The notes: generated by a model not told the origin, from the letters alone. Counted from the first letter of the stretch, positions 54,916-63,664 are shown. The stretch is DNA of 64,000 nucleotides from Rhizobium leguminosarum (GCF_001652265.1 NZ_LWBS01000143.1:41521-105520), one strand, 5' to 3'. Made by a program: numbers and translations.

Positions 54916-55743
54916 ATGAAGATACGCGCCGGGTTTCATCTGGGCTACGAATGCATGCAGCCAACGCCGATGCTGCTCGTCCTCAATATTCACCCCTCCC
55001 GTCGTGCCGATCTTCTCAGCGACCAAATCCTGACATTCGACCGGCCGATCGAGGCCTGGGGCTATACCGATGTATTCGGCAATGCCTGTAGCCGGATCGT
55101 TGCCCCGCCGGGACTGACGACGATCTCCACGGAATTCGAGATCTACGACAGCGGCCAACCCGACATCGTTCCCGACGATGCTCTCCAGCACGCAATCAAT
55201 GACCTGCCCGACGATGTGCTGGTCTTCCTGCTCGGCAGTCGCTATTGCGACACCGACAGGCTTGCGGATTTCGCCTGGGCCAGGTTCTCGTCGACGCCGC
55301 TCGGCTGGGCGCGCGTCCAGGCGATCTGCGATTTCGTTCATGACCACATCACCTTTGATTACCTGAAGGCCGACGTCCTCAGGACCGCGCATGGCGGCTT
55401 CACTGACAAGGCGGGCGTCTGCCGCGACTTTGCCCATCTCGCCATCGCGCTTTGTCGGTGCATGAATATCCCGGCCAGATATTGCACGGGCTATCTCGGC
55501 GATATCGGCGTTCCGATCGATCCCAATCCGATGGATTTCAGCGCATGGTTCGAGGTGTTTCTCGGCGGTCACTGGCATACGGTCGATGCCCGCCACAACA
55601 CGCCGCGGATCGGCCGGATCCTGATGGCGACCGGCCGCGACGCCACCGACGTCGCCATGTCGACGGCCTTCGGTCCGGCAACGCTCTCCCGTTTCGAGGT
55701 GATCACCGAGGAAGTACCGCAGGAGGCGGTGAAAGCCGACTGA
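54916..55743 (+). CDS. Transglutaminase-like family protein (histidine replaced)
   Basis: A 275-residue cytosolic protein of the same superfamily. MKIRAGFHLGYECMQPTPMLLVLNIHPSR opens it. The catalytic Cys169 is present (DKAGVCRDFAHLAIALCRCM) and an Asp at 224 (TVDARHN). The position of the usual histidine in the H-A-W motif reads DFSAWFEVFLGG, with Ser209. If the alignment is right, the enzyme is altered or uses another histidine (His219 or His221 in GGHWHTVD). AAGGAAGCCACA precedes the ATG at 54916. Confidence 0.85.
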   Translation: MKIRAGFHLGYECMQPTPMLLVLNIHPSRRADLLSDQILTFDRPIEAWGYTDVFGNACSRIVAPPGLTTISTEFEIYDSGQPDIVPDDALQHAINDLPDDVLVFLLGSRYCDTDRLADFAWARFSSTPLGWARVQAICDFVHDHITFDYLKADVLRTAHGGFTDKAGVCRDFAHLAIALCRCMNIPARYCTGYLGDIGVPIDPNPMDFSAWFEVFLGGHWHTVDARHNTPRIGRILMATGRDATDVAMSTAFGPATLSRFEVITEEVPQEAVKAD

Positions 55744-55769
55744 TCGCGGGATCGCGGGCGAGGGAAATT

Positions 55770-55990
55770 TTATGCCTTCTTCAAAAATTCGGTTTTCAGC
55801 ACGAGGCCTTTGACCTGCTTGGTGCTACACTCGATCTCGCCCGGATTGACCGTCAGGCGAATCCCTTGACCAGCGTTCCACGCTTCAGCGTCTCGGAGGT
55901 TCCCTTGACCTTGAGGTCCTTGATGAGCGTTACGGAATCGCCGTCGTGAAGCTGGCTTCCGTTGCTGTCCTTTACAATGATGTCGGTCAT
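55770..55990 (-). pseudogene. phnA: PhnA/YjdM-type protein, one-base frameshift
   Basis: The PhnA C-terminal domain starts [43 protein letters not shown]. After a CCC run on the plus strand (55863-55865) one base is missing, and the same frame ends FA-stop. The next frame continues the family: [34 protein letters not shown] at 55770-55772. The total span, 221 bases, is one short of 74 codons. A homopolymer error in sequencing is possible; otherwise the gene is broken. PhnA-like proteins are small and of unclear function. Confidence 0.75.
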
Positions 55991-56091
55991 AATGTCCCCG
56001 CTTGGTGATCCCGACGGGAAATCATGGCGACGCGGGATAGTCAACCACACGAACGGATCAATCGACCTGACCTCAGATCCTGCGCGAGCCT

Positions 56092-56988
56092 TTAATCAAC
56101 CCCCGCGCAGGCGTCCCGAACGCAGCCGCGCAGCCAGCGATGCGCCGGATCGGCACCCATCCTGGGGTGCCAGAGCAATGAGACCGCGATGTCAGGCGTC
56201 GGGACGGGGAGGGGAAAACTATGCATTCCCTGGCGTAAGGTTCCGGTGTGCCGTTCAGGCACGCTGGCGATCAGATCGGAGGTCCGGGCAAGCGCCAGCG
56301 CCGTGGAAAAACCGCTGACGATGGTGACGATCTGCCGTTCCAGCCCGAGCGCGTTCAGGGCGTCATCGATCGGTCCCTTGTCGAGCCCCCGACGCGAGAC
56401 ATAGATGTGCTGGCCGGCGGCATAAAGGGAGGGCGTCATTTCGCGCTCGCAAAGCGGATGCCCCAAGCGCACGACGCCGATGAAACGATCGCGAAACAGG
56501 GCCTGCGCCCGCACCTCCGGACCGGTCGTCGAGCCGACGACGCCGGTTTCCAGATCGACGGTCCCGTCGCGAAGCGGGGTGCTGTCCTTGTCCGGCTTCT
56601 GCACGAAACGCAGCCGCACGCCGGGCGCTTGCCGGCCGAGGAGAGCGATCAGATCAGGCCCGAAGCTCTCGGCAAAGCCTTCGCTGGTGCGCAGCGTGAA
56701 CGTCCGGACCAAGCGTTGAAGATCAAGCGCCTCGGCAGGGCGCAAAACCGCCTGCGCATCCTCAACGAGCCGGGCGACCCGCTCGCGCAGTTCGAGCGCG
56801 CGGGGCGTGGGGACGAGGCCGCGGCCGGCGCGCACCAGCAGCGGATCGCCGGTCGTTTCGCGCAATCGCGCTAAGGCCCGGCTCATCGCCGACGGGCTGA
56901 GCCGCAGCCTTTGCGCCGCACGCGCAACGCTGCCTTCGGCAAGCAGCACATCAAGGGTAACAAGCAGGTTGAGATCGGCTGTCGACAT
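56092..56988 (-). CDS. LysR family transcriptional regulator
   Basis: A 298-residue regulator with an N-terminal winged helix-turn-helix ([59 protein letters not shown]) and a type 2 periplasmic-binding effector domain. It is divergent from the MFS exporter gene (143-base gap), which it probably regulates in response to an exported compound. No defined T-N11-A site was chosen with confidence. Confidence 0.88.
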   Translation of the reverse strand: MSTADLNLLVTLDVLLAEGSVARAAQRLRLSPSAMSRALARLRETTGDPLLVRAGRGLVPTPRALELRERVARLVEDAQAVLRPAEALDLQRLVRTFTLRTSEGFAESFGPDLIALLGRQAPGVRLRFVQKPDKDSTPLRDGTVDLETGVVGSTTGPEVRAQALFRDRFIGVVRLGHPLCEREMTPSLYAAGQHIYVSRRGLDKGPIDDALNALGLERQIVTIVSGFSTALALARTSDLIASVPERHTGTLRQGMHSFPLPVPTPDIAVSLLWHPRMGADPAHRWLRGCVRDACAGVD

Positions 56989-57131
56989 GCATCAGGTATA
57001 ACACGGTTTCATCCTGATGTGGCGCCAAACGCATGAATGAAGTGCAAATCGTGCGCCTTCCGCCATATCAAGCAGAGGACTAGGTTTTCATCAGTTCCAT
57101 TCGGGGAGCTGAGGGAAAACGGAGTTCACGG

Positions 57132-58559
57132 GTGAAATCGATCGTTGCAGCGCAAGGCGAGACAGTCGCCGAACAGGCACCCTCTGTCCGCCGGGCCCTT
57201 GCCAGCCTTTCCCTATCGATGTTGCTGCCGTCGCTCGGCACCAGCATCGCCAATGTCGGCCTGCCGAGCCTGGCGCAGGCGTTCAGTGCCGCCTTTCGGG
57301 ACGTCCAGTGGATCGTGCTCGCCTATCTCCTTGCCATCACCACTCTGATCGTCGGCGTCGGGCGGCTCGGTGACATCACCGGCCGCCGCCGGCTGCTGCT
57401 CATGGGCATCCTGCTCTTCACGCTGGCCTCGGTCCTTTGCGGCCTCGCGCCGACACTATGGCTGATGATTGCCGCGCGCGCTGTGCAGGGCCTGGGTGCG
57501 GCCATCATGATGGCTCTGACCATGGCCTTTGTCGGCGAAACGGTGCCGAAGGCGAAGGCAGGGAGCGCCATGGGGCTGCTCGGAACGATGTCGGCGATCG
57601 GTACCGCTCTTGGGCCCTCGCTCGGCGGCCTCCTGATCGCCGGGCTCGGCTGGCCGGCAATCTTCTTCGTCAACGTGCCGGTCGGCATTCTGACCTTCGT
57701 TCTTGCCTATCGCCATCTACCCGCCGATACCGGCAGGGTGAGGACGGATCGAGCCGGCTTCGACATGGCGGGCACGCTGCTGCTTGCGCTGACGCTTTCG
57801 GCCTATGCGCTGGCGATGACAATCGGGCACGGCCGCTTTGGGCTGCTGAATATCGCTCTGGTCTCGGCCGCCGTCTTCGGCACCGGTTTGTTCGTCTTCG
57901 CCGAGGCGAGAGCGGCATCGCCGTTGATCCAGGTGACGGTGTTCCGTAATCGCGTGCTCACCGCCCGCCTGGCCATGAACATGCTGGTTTCGACTGTGAT
58001 GATGGCGACGCTGGTGGTGGCGCCATTCTACCTCTCCCATGCGCTCGGGCTCAATCAGGCTCTCGTCGGCATCGTCATGTCGATCGGCCCTGTCATCTCC
58101 ATCGTGAGCGGTGTCCCGGCCGGCCGCCTGGTCGATCGTCTGGACGCGTCCTTCGTGGTTGTCGCAGGGCTCGTCGCCATGGCAGCAGGCTCCATCGCCA
58201 TGGCCGTGCTCCCCGGGATATCAGGCTACATCGCCGCAATTGCCATGCTGACACCCGGCTATCAACTGTTCCAGGCGGCCAACAACACCGCCGTGATGGC
58301 GGATGTCCACGCCGACCAGCGGGGCGTCATCTCCGGCATGCTCAATCTGTCGCGAAATCTCGGGCTGATCACCGGCGCATCCGTGATGGGCGCCGTCTTC
58401 GCGTTTGCCTCGGGCACATCCGATGTCGCTGCGGGGCATCCCGAAGCCGTTGCCTCAGGCATGCGGATCACCTTCGCTGTCGCAGCAGTGTTGATCGCTG
58501 CGGCACTCGCCATCGCGGCCGGGACTTACCGCCGCCGAACCAATTGCGAAGGCGCATAA
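57132..58559 (+). CDS. MFS transporter, DHA2 (EmrB/QacA) type
   Basis: A 475-residue, about 14-helix drug/H+ antiporter. SMLLPSLGTSIANVGLPSLAQAF, the motif A region GRLGDITGRRRLLLMG and motif C-like GTALGPSLGGLLIAGLGW are present. It begins with GTG; the first helix starts near residue 25. Under the divergent LysR protein it is expected to export a toxic or signalling compound. Confidence 0.88.
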   Translation: MKSIVAAQGETVAEQAPSVRRALASLSLSMLLPSLGTSIANVGLPSLAQAFSAAFRDVQWIVLAYLLAITTLIVGVGRLGDITGRRRLLLMGILLFTLASVLCGLAPTLWLMIAARAVQGLGAAIMMALTMAFVGETVPKAKAGSAMGLLGTMSAIGTALGPSLGGLLIAGLGWPAIFFVNVPVGILTFVLAYRHLPADTGRVRTDRAGFDMAGTLLLALTLSAYALAMTIGHGRFGLLNIALVSAAVFGTGLFVFAEARAASPLIQVTVFRNRVLTARLAMNMLVSTVMMATLVVAPFYLSHALGLNQALVGIVMSIGPVISIVSGVPAGRLVDRLDASFVVVAGLVAMAAGSIAMAVLPGISGYIAAIAMLTPGYQLFQAANNTAVMADVHADQRGVISGMLNLSRNLGLITGASVMGAVFAFASGTSDVAAGHPEAVASGMRITFAVAAVLIAAALAIAAGTYRRRTNCEGA

Positions 58560-58600
58560 TTAGCGCCCGTATGAATATGCGAGCATAGTCCAGCGGGAAT

Positions 58601-58990
58601 TCAACTGGACTCGAGCTTGCCGGTCCAGCGGTTTCGCCCCTTCCAATATGAGCACTCCGGGCAGGCCTCGCCGACAGGATAGTCGATTCCCTCCTCGTGG
58701 GGGCACCCGATGATTCCTTCCGCCATCACCACCGATTTCACCTCATTTTCGCGCAGGAATGCGGCGATTTCGGCGATAACGGTCTCGTCCGTCCTGAGAT
58801 CGCCGGTTTCGGCAAACCATCGGCGCAGATCGAGGGGATCCGCATGCAGCGCCGGCATGATGCTGACAGCGGCCTTGCTGGCCCGGCTGTTGTCAGGCCC
58901 ATAATAGGCAATCGTACCCATGGGGTAGCCGCGGTTACCGCGCTTGCTCTTTTTCTCGAGCCATTTCCGTGGTTGCCAGCCTAATTTCAT
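58601..58990 (-). CDS. Conserved hypothetical protein with zinc-ribbon-like end
   Basis: A 129-residue soluble protein. The core is TIAYYGPDNSRASKAAVSIMPALHADPLDLRRWFAETGDLRTDETVIAEIAAFL. It ends GIIGCPHEEGIDYPVGEACPECSYWKGRNRWTG, where Cys and His residues (CPH, CPEC) probably bind zinc. I recall similar proteins in many bacteria but no named family. Function unknown. Confidence 0.7.
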   Translation of the reverse strand: MKLGWQPRKWLEKKSKRGNRGYPMGTIAYYGPDNSRASKAAVSIMPALHADPLDLRRWFAETGDLRTDETVIAEIAAFLRENEVKSVVMAEGIIGCPHEEGIDYPVGEACPECSYWKGRNRWTGKLESS

Positions 58991-59109
58991 CGTCGCTGCC
59001 CGCTTTTTCAGTGGTTTGCTATTCTATTATCCAGCCTAATTCGCAGGGTAAAGTTCGGTAGCAATGAATATGGGCTGAGGATATTGCGGGCAAGAGACAA
59101 TGGATCAGC

Positions 59110-59540
59110 ATGTCGCCGAGCGAGGCCCGCAGCTTCTCCGCCGTGGCCCCCGCAGCCAAACCGGACGCCGCCCCGCCCACGGTCGCGGAACTGCAAACCC
59201 ATGCCGGCGAGATTCGCCATATCCGCATATCCGCGAGCGCAAGGAAAACGAGCGGCTGGCGGCAGAACGAAAAAAGCAGGAGGCAGAAGAGGCCCGCGCC
59301 CGCCGCGCGCGGCTCAATGCGATCATCCAGCGGGGCGATGCTGTCTGGCGCGAGATCGAGACCGAGATCGAGCGCCGCAACGCTTCCGGCTATGACAAGG
59401 CCGCCAGCCTGCTCGCCGACCTGAAGACGATCGCCGAACAAAATGGCGGCACTGCAGATTTCATCCGCCGCCTGCATTCGATCCATGAACGCCACGCTCA
59501 GAAGGGGCGCTTCATCGACCGGCTGAACGCTTTCGGTTAG
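59110..59540 (+). pseudogene. Coiled-coil protein broken by an 8-base tandem duplication
   Basis: The frame starting at ATG 59110 (MSPSEARSFSAVAPAAKPDAAPPTVAELQTHAGEIRHIR) and the frame ending at 59540 (ERKENERLAAERKKQEAEEARARRARLN ... RRLHSIHERHAQKGRFIDRLNAFG) join smoothly if one of the two copies of CATATCCG (59218-59225 and 59226-59233) is removed. So a duplication of 8 bases shifted the frame. The intact protein would be about 140 residues, with a charged coiled coil and a C-terminus resembling that of some rhizobial hypothetical proteins. Function unknown. Confidence 0.6.
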
Positions 59541-59658
59541 CCCGCGCGAGCGAAGCTCGGACCAAGGTCCGATCCATCCCGGACTTCATGCCCATAGCGA
59601 CTCTCGGTTAATGCGATAGCTTCCTGCGCCATGTGTGGAGGTGTTCGGAGTTTTTGCT

Positions 59659-59745
59659 ATGACTAAAATGATCGTTGCGGGGATGATACTGACGCCGCTT
59701 ATCTTCTGGGGTTCTATTGGCGTCCTGATATACGCGTACTTCTAG
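59659..59745 (+). CDS. Small membrane protein, 28 residues
   Basis: MTKMIVAGMILTPLIFWGSI then GVLIYAYF: one hydrophobic helix with a positive N-terminus, a typical single-pass mini-protein. GGAG stands eight bases before the ATG at 59659. No family is recognised. It lies alone in the decayed region between the broken coiled-coil gene and the RidA remnant. Confidence 0.5.
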   Translation: MTKMIVAGMILTPLIFWGSIGVLIYAYF

Positions 59746-59791
59746 TGAGGGCTGCCCGGCGAATCATCAACTGAGGTCGGCCGCGTTCCGC

Positions 59792-59851
59792 TTATCTGCC
59801 GATATGAGCGATGGTCGTGATTTCGACCAGGGCATCCGGCTTCACGAGGCC
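59792..59851 (-). pseudogene. C-terminal remnant of a RidA-type enamine deaminase
   Basis: Nineteen codons in frame, GLVKPDALVEITTIAHIGR then TAA, match the end of RidA (YjgF/YER057c) proteins, where GLVKPDALVEI is highly conserved. Nothing upstream in this frame belongs to the family. It sits just downstream of the alcohol dehydrogenase remnant, on the same strand as the BKACE gene. Evidence is a short but distinctive string. Confidence 0.5.
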
Positions 59852-59860
59852 GCATTGGCA

Positions 59861-59999
59861 TCATGGAATGAGAATAATTGAACCGTGCGTTCGGCGCCCT
59901 TCCATACCTTCGTGCACTTTGGCCGCATCGCTGGCCCGTATTTCGAACATTCTACGCTTTGACGATGCCGGCCTCGATGGCGCGCCGAAGAGAATCCGG
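59861..59999 (-). pseudogene. C-terminal remnant of a zinc-type alcohol dehydrogenase / quinone reductase
   Basis: One frame reads PDSLRRAIEAGIVKA-stop (59999-59952). The adjoining frame reads MFEIRASDAAKVHEGMEGRR then THGSIILIP-stop (59950-59861). Together these match the last about 50 residues of MDR-family dehydrogenases (...AGxVKAxxxRVFEIxDAAxAHxxMExxxxxGSIIL). A small deletion and frameshift separate the two. No N-terminal part is present. Confidence 0.5.
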
Positions 60000-60028
60000 G
60001 CTGCCGCCTGGCCTCCGACATATCGGGA

Positions 60029-60754
60029 TCAAATCGAGTGGCCACGGAAGATCGCAACGGCCGCAGTGACCAGCGCAGCATTGTCGCTCGCAATCGTCCC
60101 ATCCGGGAGGTGCTTGCCATCTTCCAGTCCGACACGGGTGGAGTAGCGCCGCTCGCGCGCCAACCTGACGAAGGGCCAGACGGTGCCGTTGAAACCGTGC
60201 AGAAGAATGGGTCGATTGATCCGGCTATCCCTGAGCGCCTTGATGATGCCGTCCGCGATATCGCTTGCGCGCTGCAGATCCTGTTCGTCATCGAGCTCGA
60301 TGAGCACGCGAAAGACCCGGTCATGATCTTCGCGGCTGATGTAGCGTTGCGCATCGGCGACCGATGCCAGCCCGACTTCAATGCCGACGCCCTTCTGCCG
60401 GAGCAGCTGGATCACGCCAGGCGCATCGTCCTCCGACAGGTTCACCGACGCATAATCCGGCAGGACAGACCAGCGGCGGATGGCTTCCCGCGTTTTCTCC
60501 CGATCACCTTCGATCCAGGCGCCGGTGGAGACGCCGATCAGCGTTCCCGGACAGACGCGGCGAATCGCAACGACCGTGTCGTCGACGGCGGCAAGGCTCT
60601 CCTTGCCATCGGCTCCGCGCGCATGAACGTGGAGCTCCGCGGCGCCGGCAGCGACCGAAGCCGCGGCATCGCGCACCATGGCATCGATCGTTAGGGGAAG
60701 GAGCGGATGGAAATCGCTCGGACGTGCGCCGTTGATGCAAGCTTGAACGATCAT
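60029..60754 (-). CDS. BKACE family protein (3-keto-5-aminohexanoate cleavage enzyme-like, DUF849)
   Basis: A 241-residue protein of the beta-keto acid cleavage family, zinc enzymes that condense acetyl-CoA with beta-keto acids. IVQACINGARPSDFH, GAAELHVHARGADGKESL (metal His pair), GTLIGVSTGAWIEGD, YASVNLSEDDA, KGVGIEVGLASV and the C-terminal VGLEDGKHLPDG are in order. It is shorter than the about 270-310 of many members, but both ends look complete. The substrate is unknown. Downstream are remnants of a dehydrogenase and a RidA gene, so it may be the survivor of a catabolic cluster. Confidence 0.82.
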   Translation of the reverse strand: MIVQACINGARPSDFHPLLPLTIDAMVRDAAASVAAGAAELHVHARGADGKESLAAVDDTVVAIRRVCPGTLIGVSTGAWIEGDREKTREAIRRWSVLPDYASVNLSEDDAPGVIQLLRQKGVGIEVGLASVADAQRYISREDHDRVFRVLIELDDEQDLQRASDIADGIIKALRDSRINRPILLHGFNGTVWPFVRLARERRYSTRVGLEDGKHLPDGTIASDNAALVTAAVAIFRGHSI

Positions 60755-61003
60755 AAAAAGAGCCTCGCGCTTGTTGGGCCGCTTAAGACACCGGGCATCT
60801 CAAATTTGGAAACTTGAAGACTTGAGGTGCTGCTGTGACAGTCGTTCCCCTTGTCGCGATGTCATGTCTGGACGTCTTCGCGACGCCGACCAGAGGACGG
60901 CCACGTGATCTCGTGGCAGCGACGTGACGTCAATCTGCCGCCCGACCCCATTCTTAAGTTAATGGCGGTCGCGTCCTGCTGCAGCCTGTATATCATCTCA
61001 TTG

Positions 61004-61900
61004 TCAACGGAAAGGAGCAGACGTGAGGTGCGGAGCCGGTTCGCAATACTCAATCAGCAATTCGGTGAGGACCCGTATCTTTCGTGCGGGATGCTGACCT
61101 GGCGGGCGGATGACATATGCAGCCGCCGGGGGTGGTGGATAATGCGTCATGACCGGCACAAGCGCGCCGGAGGTTATAAATTCATGGGTAAGGCAATCGG
61201 GCAGGTAAGCGATCCCGAGCCCTGCTGCCGCGGCGGCGACTAGAGCAGGGCCGTTGTCGGCCTTAAAGCGCCCCTGCGGACGAACCGTGATGATCTTGTC
61301 GCCATCCATGAGTTGCCAGGCTTCGTTGCCCTGCATGAGGGCCTCATGAGCGACGAGTTCCTCCGGCGTCTCGGGCGACCCATGCGCCTTGATGTAGTCC
61401 GGGCTGGCGACGAGCTTCCCATAGAGTGGTCCGACGCGTCTTGCGATCAAGTTGGAGTCCTGAAGATAGCCAACCCGTATCGCACAATCATAACCCTCTG
61501 TGATGAGATCGACGAAGCGGTCACTGTAGCACGTGTGGATGTGGAGCTGTGGGTGGCGGCGCGCCATTTCGGCGAGGATGGGAGCGAAATGAGTTTGGCC
61601 GAAGGAAAGCGGCACGGCAACTCGCAAGCGGCCGCGAAGGTCACCGGCGGGGAGGATTGTTTCCCTCGCCACGTCGATCTCGGCGCAGACTCTCGCCGCA
61701 TAATCTCGGAACGTGGCCCCAGCTTCGGTGAGAGCGGCGCCCCGGGTGGTCCGTGCAAGAAGCTGGACACCAAGTTCCGCTTCAAGCCGGAAGAGCCGCC
61801 GACTGACGATTGACTTGGAGACGCCGAGCCGGAGCGCAGCCGGCGAAACTCCCCCGGCATCAGCCACTTCCACGAAGGTCTGCAGTTCTTCGATGTCCAT
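61004..61900 (-). CDS. LysR family transcriptional regulator
   Basis: A 298-residue regulator: N-terminal helix-turn-helix (MDIEELQTFVEVADAGGVSPAALRLGVSKSIVSRRLFRLEAELG) and an effector domain of the CrgA/DsdC-like group (LRGRLRVAVPLSFGQTHFAPIL, YDCAIRVGYLQDSNLIARRVG). The start at 61900 matches the family; an 11-codon extension is not needed. It is divergent from the isochorismatase-like gene and probably controls it. Confidence 0.87.
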   Translation of the reverse strand: MDIEELQTFVEVADAGGVSPAALRLGVSKSIVSRRLFRLEAELGVQLLARTTRGAALTEAGATFRDYAARVCAEIDVARETILPAGDLRGRLRVAVPLSFGQTHFAPILAEMARRHPQLHIHTCYSDRFVDLITEGYDCAIRVGYLQDSNLIARRVGPLYGKLVASPDYIKAHGSPETPEELVAHEALMQGNEAWQLMDGDKIITVRPQGRFKADNGPALVAAAAAGLGIAYLPDCLTHEFITSGALVPVMTHYPPPPAAAYVIRPPGQHPARKIRVLTELLIEYCEPAPHLTSAPFR

Positions 61901-62052
61901 TAGCGTTCCCCTTTTCGCGACACAGCTTGCCATAAAAGGGTGCTACCGCATCTCGAGTAGGAACGGCAATACTGCTTCCAGGCAACGTCGCCCCTGGCGC
62001 ATGTCTCCCGCAAAACCAATGCCGCTCATGGGCGGCAGCAAAGGAAGTAATA

Positions 62053-62706
62053 ATGACCTTTCGTAATGGCCTTGCTTCGCTTCTTCGTCCCGAAGATTCG
62101 GTACTCGTTCTGATCGACCACCAGCCCTACCAGCTCGCGAACCTGAACAGCCACGATCCGCATGCAGTGGTCAACAATTCGACCGCCTTGGCAAAGGCCG
62201 CCAAGGCTTTTGGTGTTCCTACCATCCTGACGAGCGTGATCGCCGATCGGGGCGGGCTCCTCTTTCCGCAAATCACCGACGTGTTCCCGGGCCAGGAGGT
62301 GATCGACCGGACGTTCATCAACACCTGGGAGGATCGGAAGGTTGTGGACGCGGTCAAGGCGACGGGCCGCAAGCAGCTGATCATCGCCGGCCTGTGGACC
62401 GAAATCTGCGTCGCGATGCCGGTGATCCAGGCGCTCGGCGAAGGCTGGGATGTGACTGTCATCACCGACGCGTCGGGCGGCACGTCGGTCGAAGCCCACG
62501 GGGTTGCCATCCAGCGCATGATCGCGGCTGGCGCGAACATGATGACCTGGCTGGCGCTGGCGTCCGAATGGCAGCGCGACTGGGCCCGGACCGAGCACGC
62601 CGCAGAGTTGACGGAGGTGCTCAAGCAGCATGCCGCTGGTAGCGGCATCGCGTACCTGTGGGAGCAGCAGCTGCTCAACACGCCTGTACCGAGCAACGCA
62701 GGCTGA
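62053..62706 (+). CDS. Isochorismatase family cysteine hydrolase (YcaC-like)
   Basis: A 217-residue hydrolase. LVLIDHQPYQL carries the catalytic Asp22. LIIAGLWTEICVAMPVIQALGEGWDVTVITDASGG carries the nucleophile Cys119 with the usual cis-peptide context. It resembles YcaC-type hydrolases of unknown substrate, not true isochorismatases. AAAGGAAG precedes the start. The divergent LysR gene lies 152 bases away. Confidence 0.87.
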   Translation: MTFRNGLASLLRPEDSVLVLIDHQPYQLANLNSHDPHAVVNNSTALAKAAKAFGVPTILTSVIADRGGLLFPQITDVFPGQEVIDRTFINTWEDRKVVDAVKATGRKQLIIAGLWTEICVAMPVIQALGEGWDVTVITDASGGTSVEAHGVAIQRMIAAGANMMTWLALASEWQRDWARTEHAAELTEVLKQHAAGSGIAYLWEQQLLNTPVPSNAG

Positions 62707-63118
62707 TCTGGGCGGGGGTGCAGAGGTTTTCGAGTGACGCGTTGCGAAGGCTCATTGCTATCGAGCCTCTTCATCCCCTCTCAATCGGAAGGCCGTCCAT
62801 GCCTGGATGCTCGCGGTCGGCATGTTGATCGCGTTGCAGGCACCGGGTCAGCCCTACCAGGATGGCACGGCTTACGCTGGGGACTACGTTAGTGGTGCCC
62901 TGAGTTCGACACTGGCGGAAGCATAGACTCCCTGCACCTCAACGAGCTTGGCGTCTCCATCATCGCGGGCTTCATCGGGGATCGCCTCATCGCGGACGGA
63001 TGGTAGTCAACGCGACCATTCCACCCACCCACACAAGCGCCGGCGCGATCACCACCCGCGACCAAACCAGCGGCGCGCCGGCTGGTGTTATTCTGGAAGC
63101 GCGCAGCCGTTCATCGGA
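62707..63118. other. Non-coding or decayed stretch
   Basis: No convincing gene. A 39-codon frame at 62807-62926 and a run HLNELGVSIIAGFIGDRL just after it (about 62938-63006, plus strand) look protein-like but have no ribosome site or recognised family. They may be gene debris, in line with the remnants at 59.1-60 kb. Confidence 0.3.
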
Positions 63119-63136
63119 GGTTAATGCTTATTAACC
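63119..63136. promoter_or_regulatory. Perfect palindrome before the Tyr-rich gene
   Basis: GGTTAAT (63119-63125), four bases, ATTAACC (63130-63136), 28 bases before the ATG at 63165. It may be a repressor or activator site. It contains TTAA twice, but with a 6-base spacing, so it is not the standard CtrA box (TTAA-N7-TTAA). Confidence 0.35.
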
Positions 63137-63164
63137 CAGAATCGCAGCCTGAAAGGATGCGCCG

Positions 63165-63497
63165 ATGAAGATGCTTTTTTCCTCACTTGCAGCCATTGTC
63201 TTGTCTGCATCTTTCGCCCTGCCGCTAAACGCCGCGCCGATCGTCGTGCCGAACGCAGTACATATGCACACCCCCGACGTCGAGCAGATCAAACACCGTC
63301 GCCACGGTAATGGACACGCGTATGGCCACTGGAAGAGAGACCGGTACGCTTACCGCGACTGCCGGTATTACGGCTCGTGCTATCGTCCGCGGTACTACGG
63401 CAGTCGCAACTATTACAGCAGCCGCGACTATTACGGCTATCGCGACTATTACCCCTACCGTCGTCGGTCAGGTGTGACCGTGTATTTCGATTTTTAG
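63165..63497 (+). CDS. Secreted tyrosine/arginine-rich protein
   Basis: A 110-residue exported protein with signal peptide (MKMLFSSLAAIVLSASFALPLNA, cleavage before APIV). The mature part holds HRRHGNGHAYGHWKRDRY and then a low-complexity block with repeated YYGS, YYSSRDYY and YYPYRRR units (about residues 68-100), ending VTVYFDF. Rhizobia carry several short exported proteins of this Tyr/Arg-rich kind; the function is unknown. GAAAGG precedes the start. The two cysteines (DCRYYGSC) could pair. Confidence 0.75.
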   Translation: MKMLFSSLAAIVLSASFALPLNAAPIVVPNAVHMHTPDVEQIKHRRHGNGHAYGHWKRDRYAYRDCRYYGSCYRPRYYGSRNYYSSRDYYGYRDYYPYRRRSGVTVYFDF

Positions 63498-63624
63498 TCG
63501 GCAGTGCCACGGACACCAACATTGGCGCCCCACAGTGCGCCTTCGGCCTCACGAGCTGCGCTGCCAGGAGATTGAGGGCAGGGATGGGGACTATCGGCAG
63601 TAGCCACAGAATGGTCTTGGATAA

Positions 63625-63664
63625 AAAGAAAGGGCCGGGCGAATGCTCGCGCCGACCCTTCTTT
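63625..63664 (+). terminator. Imperfect terminator hairpin
   Basis: AAAGAAAGGGCCGGGCGA (63625-63642) faces TCGCGCCGACCCTTCTTT (63647-63664), 13 of 18 positions complementary. On the plus strand it ends in TTCTTT. It probably ends the transcript of the Tyr-rich gene 128 bases upstream. Confidence 0.5.

Noticed and set aside
62807..62926. 39-codon plus-strand frame (MLAVGMLIALQAPGQ...)
   Set aside because: No ribosome site and no family; kept only as possible gene debris.
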